Source: Bacillota bacterium (GTDB lineage Bacteria > Bacillota > Dethiobacteria > DTU022). From it: a stretch of 35,300 nt of DNA. Below the pieces are notes generated by a model. It was not told where the DNA came from. It searched no databases and saw nothing but the letters and a program-made list of their open reading frames with translations. Made by a program: the position numbers and the translations under genes. Where the stretch lies: positions 1 to 35,300 of the forward strand of contig JAKPEE010000084.1 in the NCBI GenBank assembly GCA_029552125.1, given 5' to 3'. This document shows, in pieces, positions 1 through 7,631 of this stretch. How positions within the stretch are numbered: the stretch's first letter is position 1; each line of letters opens with the position of its first letter.

Positions 1-133
1 TACCCCGGGGGGGATCTCGTCAACCGGTATGTGGATCAACTTTTTCCTGGCGCATTCTTTAAAGTGGATCACTTTTTTCCTGGCGTTAGTGGATCAATTT
101 TTTTCTGGCGGGTGGATCAATTTTTTCTTGACG
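1..133. mobile_element. Terminal segment of an IS21-type insertion sequence (partial)
   Basis: Four imperfect direct copies of a 22-bp unit (GTGGATCAA, a T-rich stretch, then TGGCG) start at 31, 64, 89 and 112. Multiple tandem-like repeats at an element end are characteristic of the IS21 family. No transposase is present, so the element body would lie left of the window. The repeats end at 133, just where the LarA-like reading frame loses its family resemblance. This suggests insertion into that gene. The IS21 assignment is inference from repeat architecture, and the exact terminus and target duplication cannot be seen. Confidence 0.5.
31..133. repeat. Four 22-bp direct repeats
   Basis: Units lie at 31-52, 64-85, 89-110 and 112-133, spaced 33, 25 and 23 bp apart. 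The first three end in CTGGCG and the last has diverged to CTTGACG. Spacers vary from 1 to 11 bp. This is too short and irregular for a CRISPR and fits transposase-binding sites at a transposon end. Confidence 0.75.
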
Positions 134-512
134 ATCGCAAAATTGTTGAGGCCACTCTTTCCCCCACAAGGTTTTGCATTTCGCTATGATTTAAAGCACG
201 GTGGCTACCATTGGCAAAAACAATAAAAATATCTTTTTCCCTGATACCTGCTCTGGTCAACTCATCTATAAGCAGCGGCAAAAACAACTCACTTCGCGCC
301 ACCCTGCTGGAATCGTTTACCAGTATGCAAACCGACTCACCGGCAGAAACCAAATCCTGCAACGGCTTTGAAGCAATCGGCCGGCGAAGTGCTCGGAGTA
401 AACCTATTTCTGGATTAGAAAGGGGCGTTTCTCCCCGCGCCTGCAGAACGACGGGTAAAACACCGGGGGGCAGCTTCAATGTTATTTTTTTTTGGCCATA
501 CAGAAGCTCCAT
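117..512 (-). pseudogene. LarA-like (DUF2088) protein, N-terminal fragment truncated by the transposon end
   Basis: The 131 codons resemble the N-terminal domain of the nickel-dependent lactate racemase LarA / DUF2088 family. Near residues 66-70 there is a VNDSSR segment where the family has a D-x-T-R motif, and further on a NGSHR motif followed by an acidic stretch (HSEM), as in the family. LarA proteins are usually over 400 residues, so most of the protein is missing. The last dozen codons and the TGA stop fall inside the 22-bp repeat array at 112-133, so the gene is broken. The ATG follows an AGGGG site by 5 bases and starts 24 bp after the pylSn stop. It was therefore probably the last gene of the pyl operon. 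What the intact protein did is unknown. Racemase function should not be assumed, since the family is broad. Confidence 0.6.
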
Positions 513-536
513 CTGTTCCCCTTAAAAAAATGCAAG

Positions 537-872
537 TTACGATTTGTCATTTACCGTATCTTTCAGATCCGAACCGAAGGATTGGTTGAACCGGGTTGAC
601 TTATACTTTTCTAGCTTCCAGGAGGGTATACGGCAGATACGACAAGGTTCATAATCCCACTTGTTGCGTAAAAAACGCGCCGCACGGCTGTTTTTAGAAT
701 TATATGCTGTGAACGTTTCATTGCAATGGGTGGTTATCCAGGCCTGGTTGCCGACAATATTGATTGTTTTTATGCCATGCAAAATTTTCTTTCGCGAAGG
801 CCAGAGCTTCATTTTTAGTAACAGCCTAAAAAAATCGACCCGTTTGCGATAATATCGTTTTTTCTCTTCCAT
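537..872 (-). CDS. pylSn: Pyrrolysyl-tRNA synthetase N-terminal, tRNA-binding subunit
   Basis: This small basic protein (111 residues) matches the N-terminal domain of archaeal PylRS. It has the LWPSR...LHGIK start and the NSKNSRAARFLRNKW core, equivalent to archaeal NNSRSCRTARAFRHHK. Its zinc-binding pattern is H32, C50, C77 and C80, with the archaeal H-to-C spacing of 18 and the C-x2-C pair. In bacteria this domain is a separate protein that binds the T and variable arms of tRNA-Pyl and helps the catalytic subunit PylSc. The frame can be extended to a TTG at 893, but an AAGGAGG site sits 6 bases before the ATG at 872, which is chosen here. It is the last intact pyl gene, 48 bp after pylD. 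Such short genes are easily left as hypothetical. Confidence 0.92.
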   Translation of the reverse strand: MEEKKRYYRKRVDFFRLLLKMKLWPSRKKILHGIKTINIVGNQAWITTHCNETFTAYNSKNSRAARFLRNKWDYEPCRICRIPSWKLEKYKSTRFNQSFGSDLKDTVNDKS

Positions 873-920
873 CCGCTGCCTCCTTGTCTTCAAACCATGA
901 CGCAGCCTTTTGACAGCACA

Positions 921-1745
921 TCAAGCCAGCGCCTTAAAAAGCATTACCGCAGTGCCTATTTGCAGAGGATCGTGGACCAGCCTCGCTGCTACCTTTTTTT
1001 GGGCCTCAGAAGTAAGACCGGAAGGCAAACCAGGAGCGGCAACGATAGTATTCTCACTAATCATACTGGCTGTTATAAAACCTTCTCCCGTCGACGCATC
1101 AAAAATGAGCGGCTTCCTCTGTAGCGCTTCTTCCAGTTCCAAACCAAAGGCAACCCGGCGGCCGTATTTTTTTTCTATAACTTCTGCCAGCCCTGCTTCC
1201 CTTTGTTTGTCTAAATCAAGTACAATTAGCTTCGCTCCTGTCTCAATTAAAGCACCTGCCGCTTTTGAGCCTACCGGCCCCGCTCCAATTAAAAGGACCT
1301 CTTTGCCGTTTAAGCCTCCGGCCATCTTCGCCAGGGCCATTGTGTAGCCCAGCGCTGTCGCTTCGTCATTGCCGGCAACCCGTCTCGTATTAAGATTTAT
1401 AGCGACATAAACATAGTCATCGGCAAGTATGGCCAGGTCCGCCCCGCTTTCATATGCCTCGGCCAATCCGCCGACATCAGTACTGGCGGTAATGAAAGCC
1501 CTGAAGCCAAGGTGGATCGCTATGGCTCTGATTGCCTCAGAAAAACCTTCAATTGTTCCCAGGCCGGCTGTAACAGGAATAACTGCGACAGTAACCCTTT
1601 GGGGTTCAATCTGTTTCGCAATAATACCGGCTGCTTGGGCCGCCAACTCCCCTAATTTCAGGCCTGTCTTCGTTTTTAGCTCCTCGTCATAAGTCTCCAG
1701 CTTCTCGGGAATTGTCCTGATTTGATCTGAAATAAGCCTGGTCAC
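921..1745 (-). CDS. pylD: Pyrrolysine synthase PylD (dehydrogenase forming the pyrroline ring)
   Basis: The product is a 274-residue Rossmann-fold protein of normal PylD length. PylD oxidises the ornithine moiety of L-lysine-N6-3-methylornithine with NAD+, and the aldehyde cyclises to pyrrolysine. A dinucleotide-binding glycine motif is visible (LLIGAGPVGSKAAG, about residues 149-162), followed by an acidic strand end (LIVLDLDKQ). The start is GTG, overlapping the pylC stop in the sequence GTGA, so the two genes are probably translationally coupled. It is the third step of the PylB-PylC-PylD pathway, and all three genes are adjacent here. The identity rests on both the sequence and the context. 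Confidence 0.95.
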   Translation of the reverse strand: MTRLISDQIRTIPEKLETYDEELKTKTGLKLGELAAQAAGIIAKQIEPQRVTVAVIPVTAGLGTIEGFSEAIRAIAIHLGFRAFITASTDVGGLAEAYESGADLAILADDYVYVAINLNTRRVAGNDEATALGYTMALAKMAGGLNGKEVLLIGAGPVGSKAAGALIETGAKLIVLDLDKQREAGLAEVIEKKYGRRVAFGLELEEALQRKPLIFDASTGEGFITASMISENTIVAAPGLPSGLTSEAQKKVAARLVHDPLQIGTAVMLFKALA

Positions 1746-2932
1746 AAATCTAACTCCTTCCGGCCGGTATAATCAGAACCTTGGGGGTCCGGATCCACAT
1801 AACATTCGATGCCCATCTCTTTTATTATGTTATTTATGGCCCTGGAACGCTTTTGTGCTACCTCATGGCGGCTGTTTCCGGTAAAGATTAGGGTCGCCGT
1901 CCAGTTTTCTTTTCCCGGCCTATAATTGGTCAAAGCTTCAGTGGCGCCAAAAAAATCTTCAAAGTAGGTCAGCGGCCCTGCAGCCGCAACAGCATGTTCG
2001 CCGGTTACTTCCAACCTACCCGGTGATACGACAATATGTTCAAAGATAACAAACTTCTTTTCAGACCAAGACAACGACGCCGGCAGGCCATCCATAAAGC
2101 AGGCGGCCAGAAGTTCGAGCATGTTAATCCCCGTAGACTGATAAACGGCAGTCGGAGTTTGGCTGGGCAGGCGGGCGTCAATCTCCAATACTTGAAGCTG
2201 GTTATCGTGGAGTATTACTTCAACATCCATTATTCCATTTAAGTTAATCCTGCGGGCGATTTGCCGGGCAATATCAGCAAACTGCTTCTGGTGTACGACT
2301 GCGAGGTTCGAGGGCGCCAGCACACGTTTACAATCAAATGTGCTGTCCATTTCTAAAGCGGTCACTTGCAGGGGCAGATACTTGCCGCGGCAGCCCATTA
2401 TCTCTATTGAGTAGGAGGGACCTTCAAGATATTCCTGAATGACCCATCGGCTGAGATTAATCCCAATCTTTTCACGAAAAAGCCGGAAGTCGCGTTCATC
2501 CTGCAAGAGGGTAACACCTTCACTGCCGCTTGCTCCTTCCGGCTTTGCAATTAGCGGAAAGCGGCAATCCGGCCAAGGGCGTGGAGCCGGGACTCCAATC
2601 TCGGCAAAAAGTAAATTAGATGCGCTTTTAGATGCGGAAATATCATAAGACTGGAAATGGAAAGCAAAAGGTATATTCAATCGCGCGGCTGTTTCGGCAA
2701 CGTCCTGCAATATCTTGCGGTTTTCTAAAGCGGGAATGATCAAATCCACGCCATTTAGCACGGCGGCAAGTTCATCCCTTTGCGACACGTCAAAGCAGTA
2801 AAAACGATCCGCAATGTTTACCGCGGGGGCATCATCACGCTTGTCAAAAAGCAGCACCTGCCATCCGGCCTTTTTGGCCAGGTAAACCGCTTCAAGCCCC
2901 TGTAGTCTGCCGCCAATCACCGCTACGCGCAT
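1742..2932 (-). CDS. pylC: 3-methylornithine:L-lysine ligase PylC (ATP-grasp)
   Basis: PylC joins (3R)-3-methyl-D-ornithine to the epsilon-amino group of lysine using ATP. The 396-residue protein begins with a pre-ATP-grasp Rossmann segment (VAVIGGRLQGLEAV). It continues with an ATP-grasp core, including the loop AKPEGASGSEGV and the metal-binding strand LQVLEIDARLPSQTP. The frame also has an ATG 12 bases earlier, but the GGAGGG site lies 5 bases before the ATG at 2932, which is preferred. The stop overlaps the pylD GTG start. It lies 47 bp after pylB in the same operon. Confidence 0.95.
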   Translation of the reverse strand: MRVAVIGGRLQGLEAVYLAKKAGWQVLLFDKRDDAPAVNIADRFYCFDVSQRDELAAVLNGVDLIIPALENRKILQDVAETAARLNIPFAFHFQSYDISASKSASNLLFAEIGVPAPRPWPDCRFPLIAKPEGASGSEGVTLLQDERDFRLFREKIGINLSRWVIQEYLEGPSYSIEIMGCRGKYLPLQVTALEMDSTFDCKRVLAPSNLAVVHQKQFADIARQIARRINLNGIMDVEVILHDNQLQVLEIDARLPSQTPTAVYQSTGINMLELLAACFMDGLPASLSWSEKKFVIFEHIVVSPGRLEVTGEHAVAAAGPLTYFEDFFGATEALTNYRPGKENWTATLIFTGNSRHEVAQKRSRAINNIIKEMGIECYVDPDPQGSDYTGRKELDL

Positions 2933-2979
2933 ATTACCCTCCATAAATCAAGCCACAACATCTAGCCGGCCGTTTGACT

Positions 2980-4065
2980 TTACATTATTTTAAGTAGATT
3001 TGTTTTTTGTTTCTCAACCCAGGTCGCGTAATCACGTGGCGATGCCGGAGTCAAACCGCATTCTTCAAGGATAGGAACAATTCCATCAACGGATCTGCCG
3101 CCTTCCTGGATATCAAGAGTACTCTGGGATACGCCCATCAGGCCTCGATCAGGCGGAATAATTGAAGTGACAACATTAGCTCCGGCATTAAGCCTCTGTT
3201 TGAGGCCGGATATACCGTCAACATCAAGTGAGGCTGGAATCAATTTATCGGGAAAAAGCAGACGCATTACCGCAATGACCAGCATCTCTCTCAATCGAGG
3301 TATCGGCTGTAATTTTTCCAGTGGAGTCCCTTTCTGGGGGACAAAACTCATGACCCGTACCTGATCCGCACTGATAGAATCCATTACTTCGAAAGAGTGA
3401 TAAAGGTCTTCAGTAGATTCGCCGATGCCGGCGAGCAGGCCTTCTTCGATAAGCATTCCGAGTTCATGGGCGTAATATTTTAGGTTAAGCCTTTCATCGT
3501 AGCTCTGGTTGAGCCTTATTCTTTTAAATAACTCCCGGTTATGCGTTTCCTGGTAACAGGCGTACCAGTCTACTCCAATTTGTTTAAATTCCTTCAGAAC
3601 ATCACGCGGTACAACCCCTGGTGATATCATAAGCGGTAATCCGGTTTGTTCTTTAATCTCGAATATAGTCCCGATCAATTCTTCAAAATGAACGTTTCGA
3701 TAATACTGGTCTTCTCCCATGGTCAAATCCAGCAGGTGAATTCCTGATTCGGTTAATTTTAAGGCGGCTTCGATTATTTCTTTTCGCGTTTTACGGTATC
3801 TTGGACTTACCTTATTCGATTGCCGGTAATAACAAAAGGTACAATTGTTACGGCAATATGTTGAGAAGTAAATAAAACCATACAAATAAACCTTTGATCC
3901 AAAATAATGGTTTCTTAAAGCCCTGGCTGCTTGAAATAGTTTTTCAATAGCATCTCTTTCCACCAAATTTAGTATAAAAAGAACTTCCCGGCGATCAGGT
4001 TTTAAACCGTTAACCGCTTTAGCTAAAATTTCTTCCAGATCAAGTTGAAGTCCCTGGTTGCCCAT
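2980..4065 (-). CDS. pylB: Methylornithine synthase PylB (radical SAM)
   Basis: PylB is a radical S-adenosylmethionine mutase that turns lysine into 3-methylornithine, the first step of pyrrolysine synthesis. The 361-residue protein has the radical SAM cluster motif C-x3-C-x2-C in the segment YCRNNCTFCYYRQ (about residues 70-82), preceded by YLYGFIYFSTY, a typical entry to the TIM barrel. The C-terminal part (GLMGVSQSTLDIQEGGRSV) is also PylB-like. The overall fold is related to BioB and HydE, but the surrounding pyl genes settle the assignment. The ATG follows an AGGTG site by 5 bases and lies 26 bp after pylSc. Confidence 0.95.
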   Translation of the reverse strand: MGNQGLQLDLEEILAKAVNGLKPDRREVLFILNLVERDAIEKLFQAARALRNHYFGSKVYLYGFIYFSTYCRNNCTFCYYRQSNKVSPRYRKTRKEIIEAALKLTESGIHLLDLTMGEDQYYRNVHFEELIGTIFEIKEQTGLPLMISPGVVPRDVLKEFKQIGVDWYACYQETHNRELFKRIRLNQSYDERLNLKYYAHELGMLIEEGLLAGIGESTEDLYHSFEVMDSISADQVRVMSFVPQKGTPLEKLQPIPRLREMLVIAVMRLLFPDKLIPASLDVDGISGLKQRLNAGANVVTSIIPPDRGLMGVSQSTLDIQEGGRSVDGIVPILEECGLTPASPRDYATWVEKQKTNLLKIM

Positions 4066-4091
4066 GTTTTCACCTGCCAGCTATCTATGCT

Positions 4092-4925
4092 CTATACATT
4101 CAGTCTTATACCATTTAGATAGGTAAGGCTTCGGCCTACCCTCTGAACATTTCGGTGATCTTCCCTGGCCATAGCCAGGCGTTCCAGGCCAAAACCGATG
4201 CCTACCCAGGGAACATTAATATCCCACTGTTGATCCAAAACATGGGGGCCCATCGCGCCCGAACCTAGTTCAAGGTCGCCGACGACTATATCAACAGTAT
4301 CACCGTAAACCTCAGAACTTTCGGTTTGCAGGCTGTAATTATCAATTCCGACAGCCGACATAACCAAACCCGCAAGCTCTTTCAACCTTTCCGAGCATTC
4401 GCTTTCAGGAAGTCCCATCTCAACCAGATTCAGCATGGTAAATTCCTGCATGTGGTTGCCTCCCTGAGTATCCTTGCGAAAACATGGGCCAATCTCGAAT
4501 ATACTAACCGGGTGCGGCCAAAGCCGCAATAAATCTTTCAAGACGAAGTAGAGGTTGGGTGCCAGCATCGGCCGCAGGCATTTACGCGAATCTACCCAGA
4601 ACACCTGCTTATAGAGGGGGTGATCCCCGGTAATGGTCATTTTCGCCAGCAATCCCTTTGAAAGCAAAATTGGTGTTACCACCTGGGAGAAGCCCGCTTG
4701 GGTCAAAGCATCAACAAGCAGGCTTTCCAACCTGGAAAGCAAAGGTCTTTTCACATTATTCCGGTAATGCAAAAGAAGCTCTTTACTACGGTTCACCAGT
4801 TTATACTCGAGCTGCTGGAAAACGCTATTTCGTTCTTGTGTGCGGGTAAAGGTCATTCCGAGCTCCTTTGCGGTCGCACCCAGCTCCAGCAACCTCTGCC
4901 TCTGTGCTGCCGTCCATTCGATCAA
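4092..4925 (-). CDS. pylSc: Pyrrolysyl-tRNA synthetase catalytic subunit
   Basis: This is a 277-residue class II synthetase domain that charges tRNA-Pyl with pyrrolysine. It has the bacterial PylSc N-terminus and the CLRPMLAPNLY segment with the motif 2 arginine (FEIGPCFRKDTQG). The substrate-pocket segments LNLVEMG, VYGDTVD and PWVGIGFGLERL (motif 3) are all present. The asparagine, tyrosine and tryptophan known to line the archaeal pyrrolysine pocket are conserved. The start is TTG, behind a GAGAGAG stretch 5 bases away. No in-frame ATG is visible upstream. The C-terminus (LTYLNGIRLNV) matches the normal family end, and the stop codon there is TAG, the very codon this enzyme's tRNA reads. 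It lies 56 bp after pylT. Confidence 0.95.
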   Translation of the reverse strand: MIEWTAAQRQRLLELGATAKELGMTFTRTQERNSVFQQLEYKLVNRSKELLLHYRNNVKRPLLSRLESLLVDALTQAGFSQVVTPILLSKGLLAKMTITGDHPLYKQVFWVDSRKCLRPMLAPNLYFVLKDLLRLWPHPVSIFEIGPCFRKDTQGGNHMQEFTMLNLVEMGLPESECSERLKELAGLVMSAVGIDNYSLQTESSEVYGDTVDIVVGDLELGSGAMGPHVLDQQWDINVPWVGIGFGLERLAMAREDHRNVQRVGRSLTYLNGIRLNV

Positions 4926-4981
4926 GGCAACTCTCTCACTTTCCTTCCAGCATTATTCCTGGCCTAGCTGGAGATAAAAAC

Positions 4982-5053
4982 TGGCGGGGAGTCCGGGAGT
5001 TCCACCCGGCTATACAGATTTAGAGTCTGCATGATCATTCCGATCCACCCCCC
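4982..5053 (-). tRNA. pylT: tRNA-Pyl (anticodon CUA), amber suppressor
   Basis: The 72 bases fold by hand into the unusual tRNA-Pyl shape. There is a 7-bp acceptor stem (one G-U), a single base before the D stem, and a 4-bp D stem (GATC/GATC) with a 5-base loop. A 6-bp anticodon stem carries the loop CTCTAAA, with anticodon CTA at 5021-5023. The variable loop has three bases, and the 5-bp T stem closes a TGGAACT loop without the usual TTC. CCA is encoded. These are the published hallmarks of tRNA-Pyl. The gene sits between mtbC and pylSc, as in other bacterial pyl clusters. It may be processed from the operon transcript, since I see no clear promoter of its own. Confidence 0.97.
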
Positions 5054-5224
5054 GTAATATTAAGCTTATTTAGCGGCTATCGTAAGAGCCAAATCTTTCG
5101 CTGAGTAACGCCCTATTACAACCCACATCATTGCTGCGGTGAAAAATTTTCGGCAGAGAATGTTCTCGCATATGTTCAGAGGCGTGCTCTCTTATAGCCA
5201 TCCGTTCTGTTTAAGCTTGCCAGC

Positions 5225-5887
5225 TTAAGCCTTGGACCGCTCAAGCAGTTCCAAGACTTTCACCACCGCTTCGGCTGCATCTTCAGCATAAGCATCAGCG
5301 CCAATTTTGTCTGCGAATTTTTGGGTCACCGGCGCGCCGCCGACAATGGTTTTAAAGCGCTCTCTCAAACCCCGCCTGCGCAACTCATCCTCCAGCTTTT
5401 TCTGCTGGCTGATCGTCGAAGTTAGCAAAGCACTGGTGCCTATTATATCAGCTTTATGTTCGAGCGCCCCGGCGATAATAGCATCGGTGCTTACGTCGCG
5501 GCCCAGATCGATTACATTCACACCCTGGGTCTTAACCATCGAGATTACAATACCTTTGCCGATATCATGAACATCTCCTTCCACCGTAGCAATCACCATA
5601 GTCCCTTTTTTCTCTATACCTGTAGCTTTCTCTTTCATAATTGCTTCGTTAAGAATATCTGTAACCTTTTCCATTATTAACGCCGCTTCAATTAGTTCCG
5701 GCAGAAACTTTTCGCCCCGCTCAAAAAGGTTGCCAACCTGTCTAATGCCCTCACTGAATCCGCTATTTAAAACAGCCATAAGATCCAGTTTGAGCTCAAT
5801 GGCCTGGCGGGCGACTGCTAATGCTTTTTCCTCATTCCCGTCAATAATCGCCTCTATTGCACTGGCAATGATTTCTTTTTCACTCAT
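5225..5887 (-). CDS. mtbC: Methylamine corrinoid protein (MtbC/MttC family)
   Basis: The product is a 220-residue cobalamin-binding methyl carrier. Residues 1-85 form the helical cap domain of methionine-synthase type. The B12-binding Rossmann domain follows, with the axial-ligand motif DVHDIGKG (about residue 104) and the usual later GTSALLT and VGGAP segments. Such proteins accept a methyl group from a methylamine:corrinoid methyltransferase and pass it to a second methyltransferase. The gene starts 16 bp after mtbB with a GGAGG site, so dimethylamine is the likely substrate. It is the only corrinoid protein in the window and may also serve the trimethylamine enzyme. Sequence alone cannot separate MtbC from MttC, so the symbol follows gene position. 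Confidence 0.88.
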   Translation of the reverse strand: MSEKEIIASAIEAIIDGNEEKALAVARQAIELKLDLMAVLNSGFSEGIRQVGNLFERGEKFLPELIEAALIMEKVTDILNEAIMKEKATGIEKKGTMVIATVEGDVHDIGKGIVISMVKTQGVNVIDLGRDVSTDAIIAGALEHKADIIGTSALLTSTISQQKKLEDELRRRGLRERFKTIVGGAPVTQKFADKIGADAYAEDAAEAVVKVLELLERSKA

Positions 5888-5903
5888 TGTCCAACCTCCA
5901 TCT

Positions 5904-7310
5904 TTACTTCTGGTTTAATAAGGATAATCCTAATTTTGATTTAAATCGGTTTACAGAATTAATCTGGATATCAAGCAATTCGGCGATACGGATCTTGGCT
6001 TCAATCCCGATTGCTCCCCCGGGCCGGGCCAGTACGTGGCCGATATTGAGTTCCTCCCTGACCTCGCGCATTACCTGTGAATCGCTTAAATCAAATACTG
6101 AAAGGCCCAGTTTGTCCGCTACATACTTTTTGGCTTCATTTACTCTCAGAGCCTTGGATGCCATGACTCGCGCTACCAGATCTCCGGCAGTGCGAACGCC
6201 ACCCATCCCTGTTGCCAGCTCGTGTAAAAAAGCCATCCCGAAAGTATCACCATGGCCAATCTATAATCCGTCAGCCTTGCCTATTTCAATTAAGGCCACC
6301 GAGGCCCGCGAAATGGCATCAAGCGGAGCGGTGCTGCTAACCGGCACCCCTCCGACCCCCATACCAGCGTTGGGATGAATCGGTATTTTCGCTATTTCTG
6401 AGCAGGCCTTAACAAAAGTGCAGGCGCGGGCTATATTCCAGGGCACTGACATGTTGCTTTTGGTGTTTATAACCGGTCCGAAAATGTCTACGCCGGCTTT
6501 TTCAGCAAGCTGCAACTGCTTGTGCGGGTAAAGCCCGGCCAGCCGGATACCATCGTATTCCAGCCCCCCGTGCATACCCAGCACAAATTCACCGGCCATG
6601 CCCATCTCAATATGAATTTCTGGATAGATGCTTTTCAGCTTCTCCACCGCGCGAAGCGCCGCCATAAAATCAGCATCTCCCGAAGCGCCAACCGTATCAA
6701 GATTTATGCCATCTGCTCCGGCTTCGTGCATCGCTTCGCATACATAATAAATATCCTTAACCGCTAATTCTAAAGCCTCTTCCTGGGCTTCCCGGGCTTC
6801 AGCAATCTTACCCAAAGGCAACAATTCCGACCAGTTATCGACCGGACCGTCGGGCTTAGTGTATAAGCCCAGGTTTGGCATCGCCCCATAGTATACCGGA
6901 ATGGTAGCATTCAACTGGATTTGCTCCATCGACTGCCGCTCTTCAGCAATTATAGCCTTTACTGGTTTGAAACTGTAATCGCAATGGCCTACTTCAAAAG
7001 TATCGGAACAAAAAGCCCGCTCATGGGCCAAAACCGTTCCGAGACGATCTACAGGCACTCCGCCCCTGAGTGGAAACTTCAAAGTGCCGGCGTCAAAACT
7101 ATGCACAACCTCATGCCCCGGCTCAACACTGACAACCTTTTGCGGAGAAGCGCAAATTTCAAATAAACGTTCAAGCTCATCTTCGTTCAATGGCGAAATT
7201 TTGCCCCTGTCAGCCGCATCTTCGGTTCCAGCAAGCAACTCCTGCCGCAACTCGTCTTCCGTCAACCATAGGGCGCTTCCATCCCCCATCCTGGAAAATA
7301 TTTTCCCCAT
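5904..7310 (-). CDS. mtbB: Dimethylamine:corrinoid methyltransferase with in-frame amber (pyrrolysine) codon
   Basis: Reading through one TAG gives 468 residues: 349, pyrrolysine at 350, then 118 more (IGHGDTFG and onward). MtbB of methanogens is about 467 residues with pyrrolysine near position 356, whereas the monomethylamine enzyme carries it near 202, so length and position point to dimethylamine. The enzyme moves a methyl group from dimethylamine to the corrinoid protein, with pyrrolysine thought to bind and orient the amine. Both sides of the TAG match the family without a frame change, so this is not a pseudogene. An automatic caller would split it at 6261 into a 349-residue protein and a 110-residue fragment. 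The ATG follows AGGAGG by 7 bases. A sigma-54 promoter lies 60 bp upstream. Confidence 0.93.
6261..6263 (-). other. In-frame TAG read as pyrrolysine in mtbB
   Basis: The codon lies between GKADGL and IGHGDTFG. The frame stays open and family-like for 118 codons after it, and a CUA tRNA-Pyl gene is in the same operon. Confidence 0.93.
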
Positions 7311-7370
7311 TACACAACCTCCTCGAATAAAGCTAATGAACTTGAACCAAGGGTTCTGTTAACAGATAAT

Positions 7371-7386
7371 TGCAAATTACGTGCCA
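7371..7386 (-). promoter_or_regulatory. Sigma-54 promoter of the mtbB-pyl operon
   Basis: Read on the minus strand the site is TGGCACGTAATTTGCA, matching the sigma-54 consensus TGGCACG-N4-TTGCW at every fixed base. The GG and GC are at the required spacing. The expected start of transcription is near 7360, about 50 bases before the mtbB ATG. A sigma-54 activator gene lies 2 kb upstream on the same strand. Confidence 0.85.
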
Positions 7387-7500
7387 TTATTTTCAGAACA
7401 AATTAAAAATCATAGCTTAAGTCTTGAAAAACAATATTTATTAGTCTTAACACTGCTCCAGCGTTGTAAAATAATCAATATAAAACTGTCTCTGTTAATG

Positions 7501-7530
7501 CATTTTATGATTATCACAATTAATAAAATG
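7501..7530. promoter_or_regulatory. Inverted repeat, candidate upstream activator site
   Basis: CATTTTAT (7501-7508) and ATAAAATG (7523-7530) are perfect inverted arms 14 bp apart, about 115-145 bp upstream of the sigma-54 element. This is a usual distance for an enhancer site of a sigma-54 activator. The stretch 7387-7570 is AT-rich and holds no gene. The assignment is by position only, and an AT-rich palindrome of this size could be chance. Confidence 0.3.
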
Positions 7531-7571
7531 TTTATAATTAGATGTACGTATCTACATATGGGCCTTAATAA

Positions 7572-7602
7572 TTCGCGGTAGAGCTAATAGCCCCACCGCG
7601 AA
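7572..7602 (-). terminator. Hairpin after mttB, probable terminator
   Basis: The arms TTCGCGGT (7572-7579) and ACCGCGAA (7595-7602) pair perfectly. An inner GAGCT/AGCCC pairing with one G-U extends the stem to about 14 bp with a tiny loop. The minus-strand tail is TTATTAAGG, only a weak U-tract. It lies 30 bp after the mttB stop, so it probably separates mttB from the mtbB-pyl transcript. Confidence 0.6.
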
Positions 7603-7631
7603 CGAATTGTTAGTACGTATATATGTGAAAT

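Noticed and set aside
31-133. Four spaced direct repeats as a mini CRISPR array
   Set aside because: Spacers are 11, 3 and 1 bp, far too short and unequal, and no cas genes are present.
910-1347. 145-codon plus-strand frame opposite pylD
   Set aside because: It is fully antisense to a recognised gene, has no family resemblance and no ribosome site.
5054-5224. A separate promoter or second tRNA before pylT
   Set aside because: TATAAT-like strings exist but no -35 box pairs with them at proper spacing, and no second cloverleaf could be folded.
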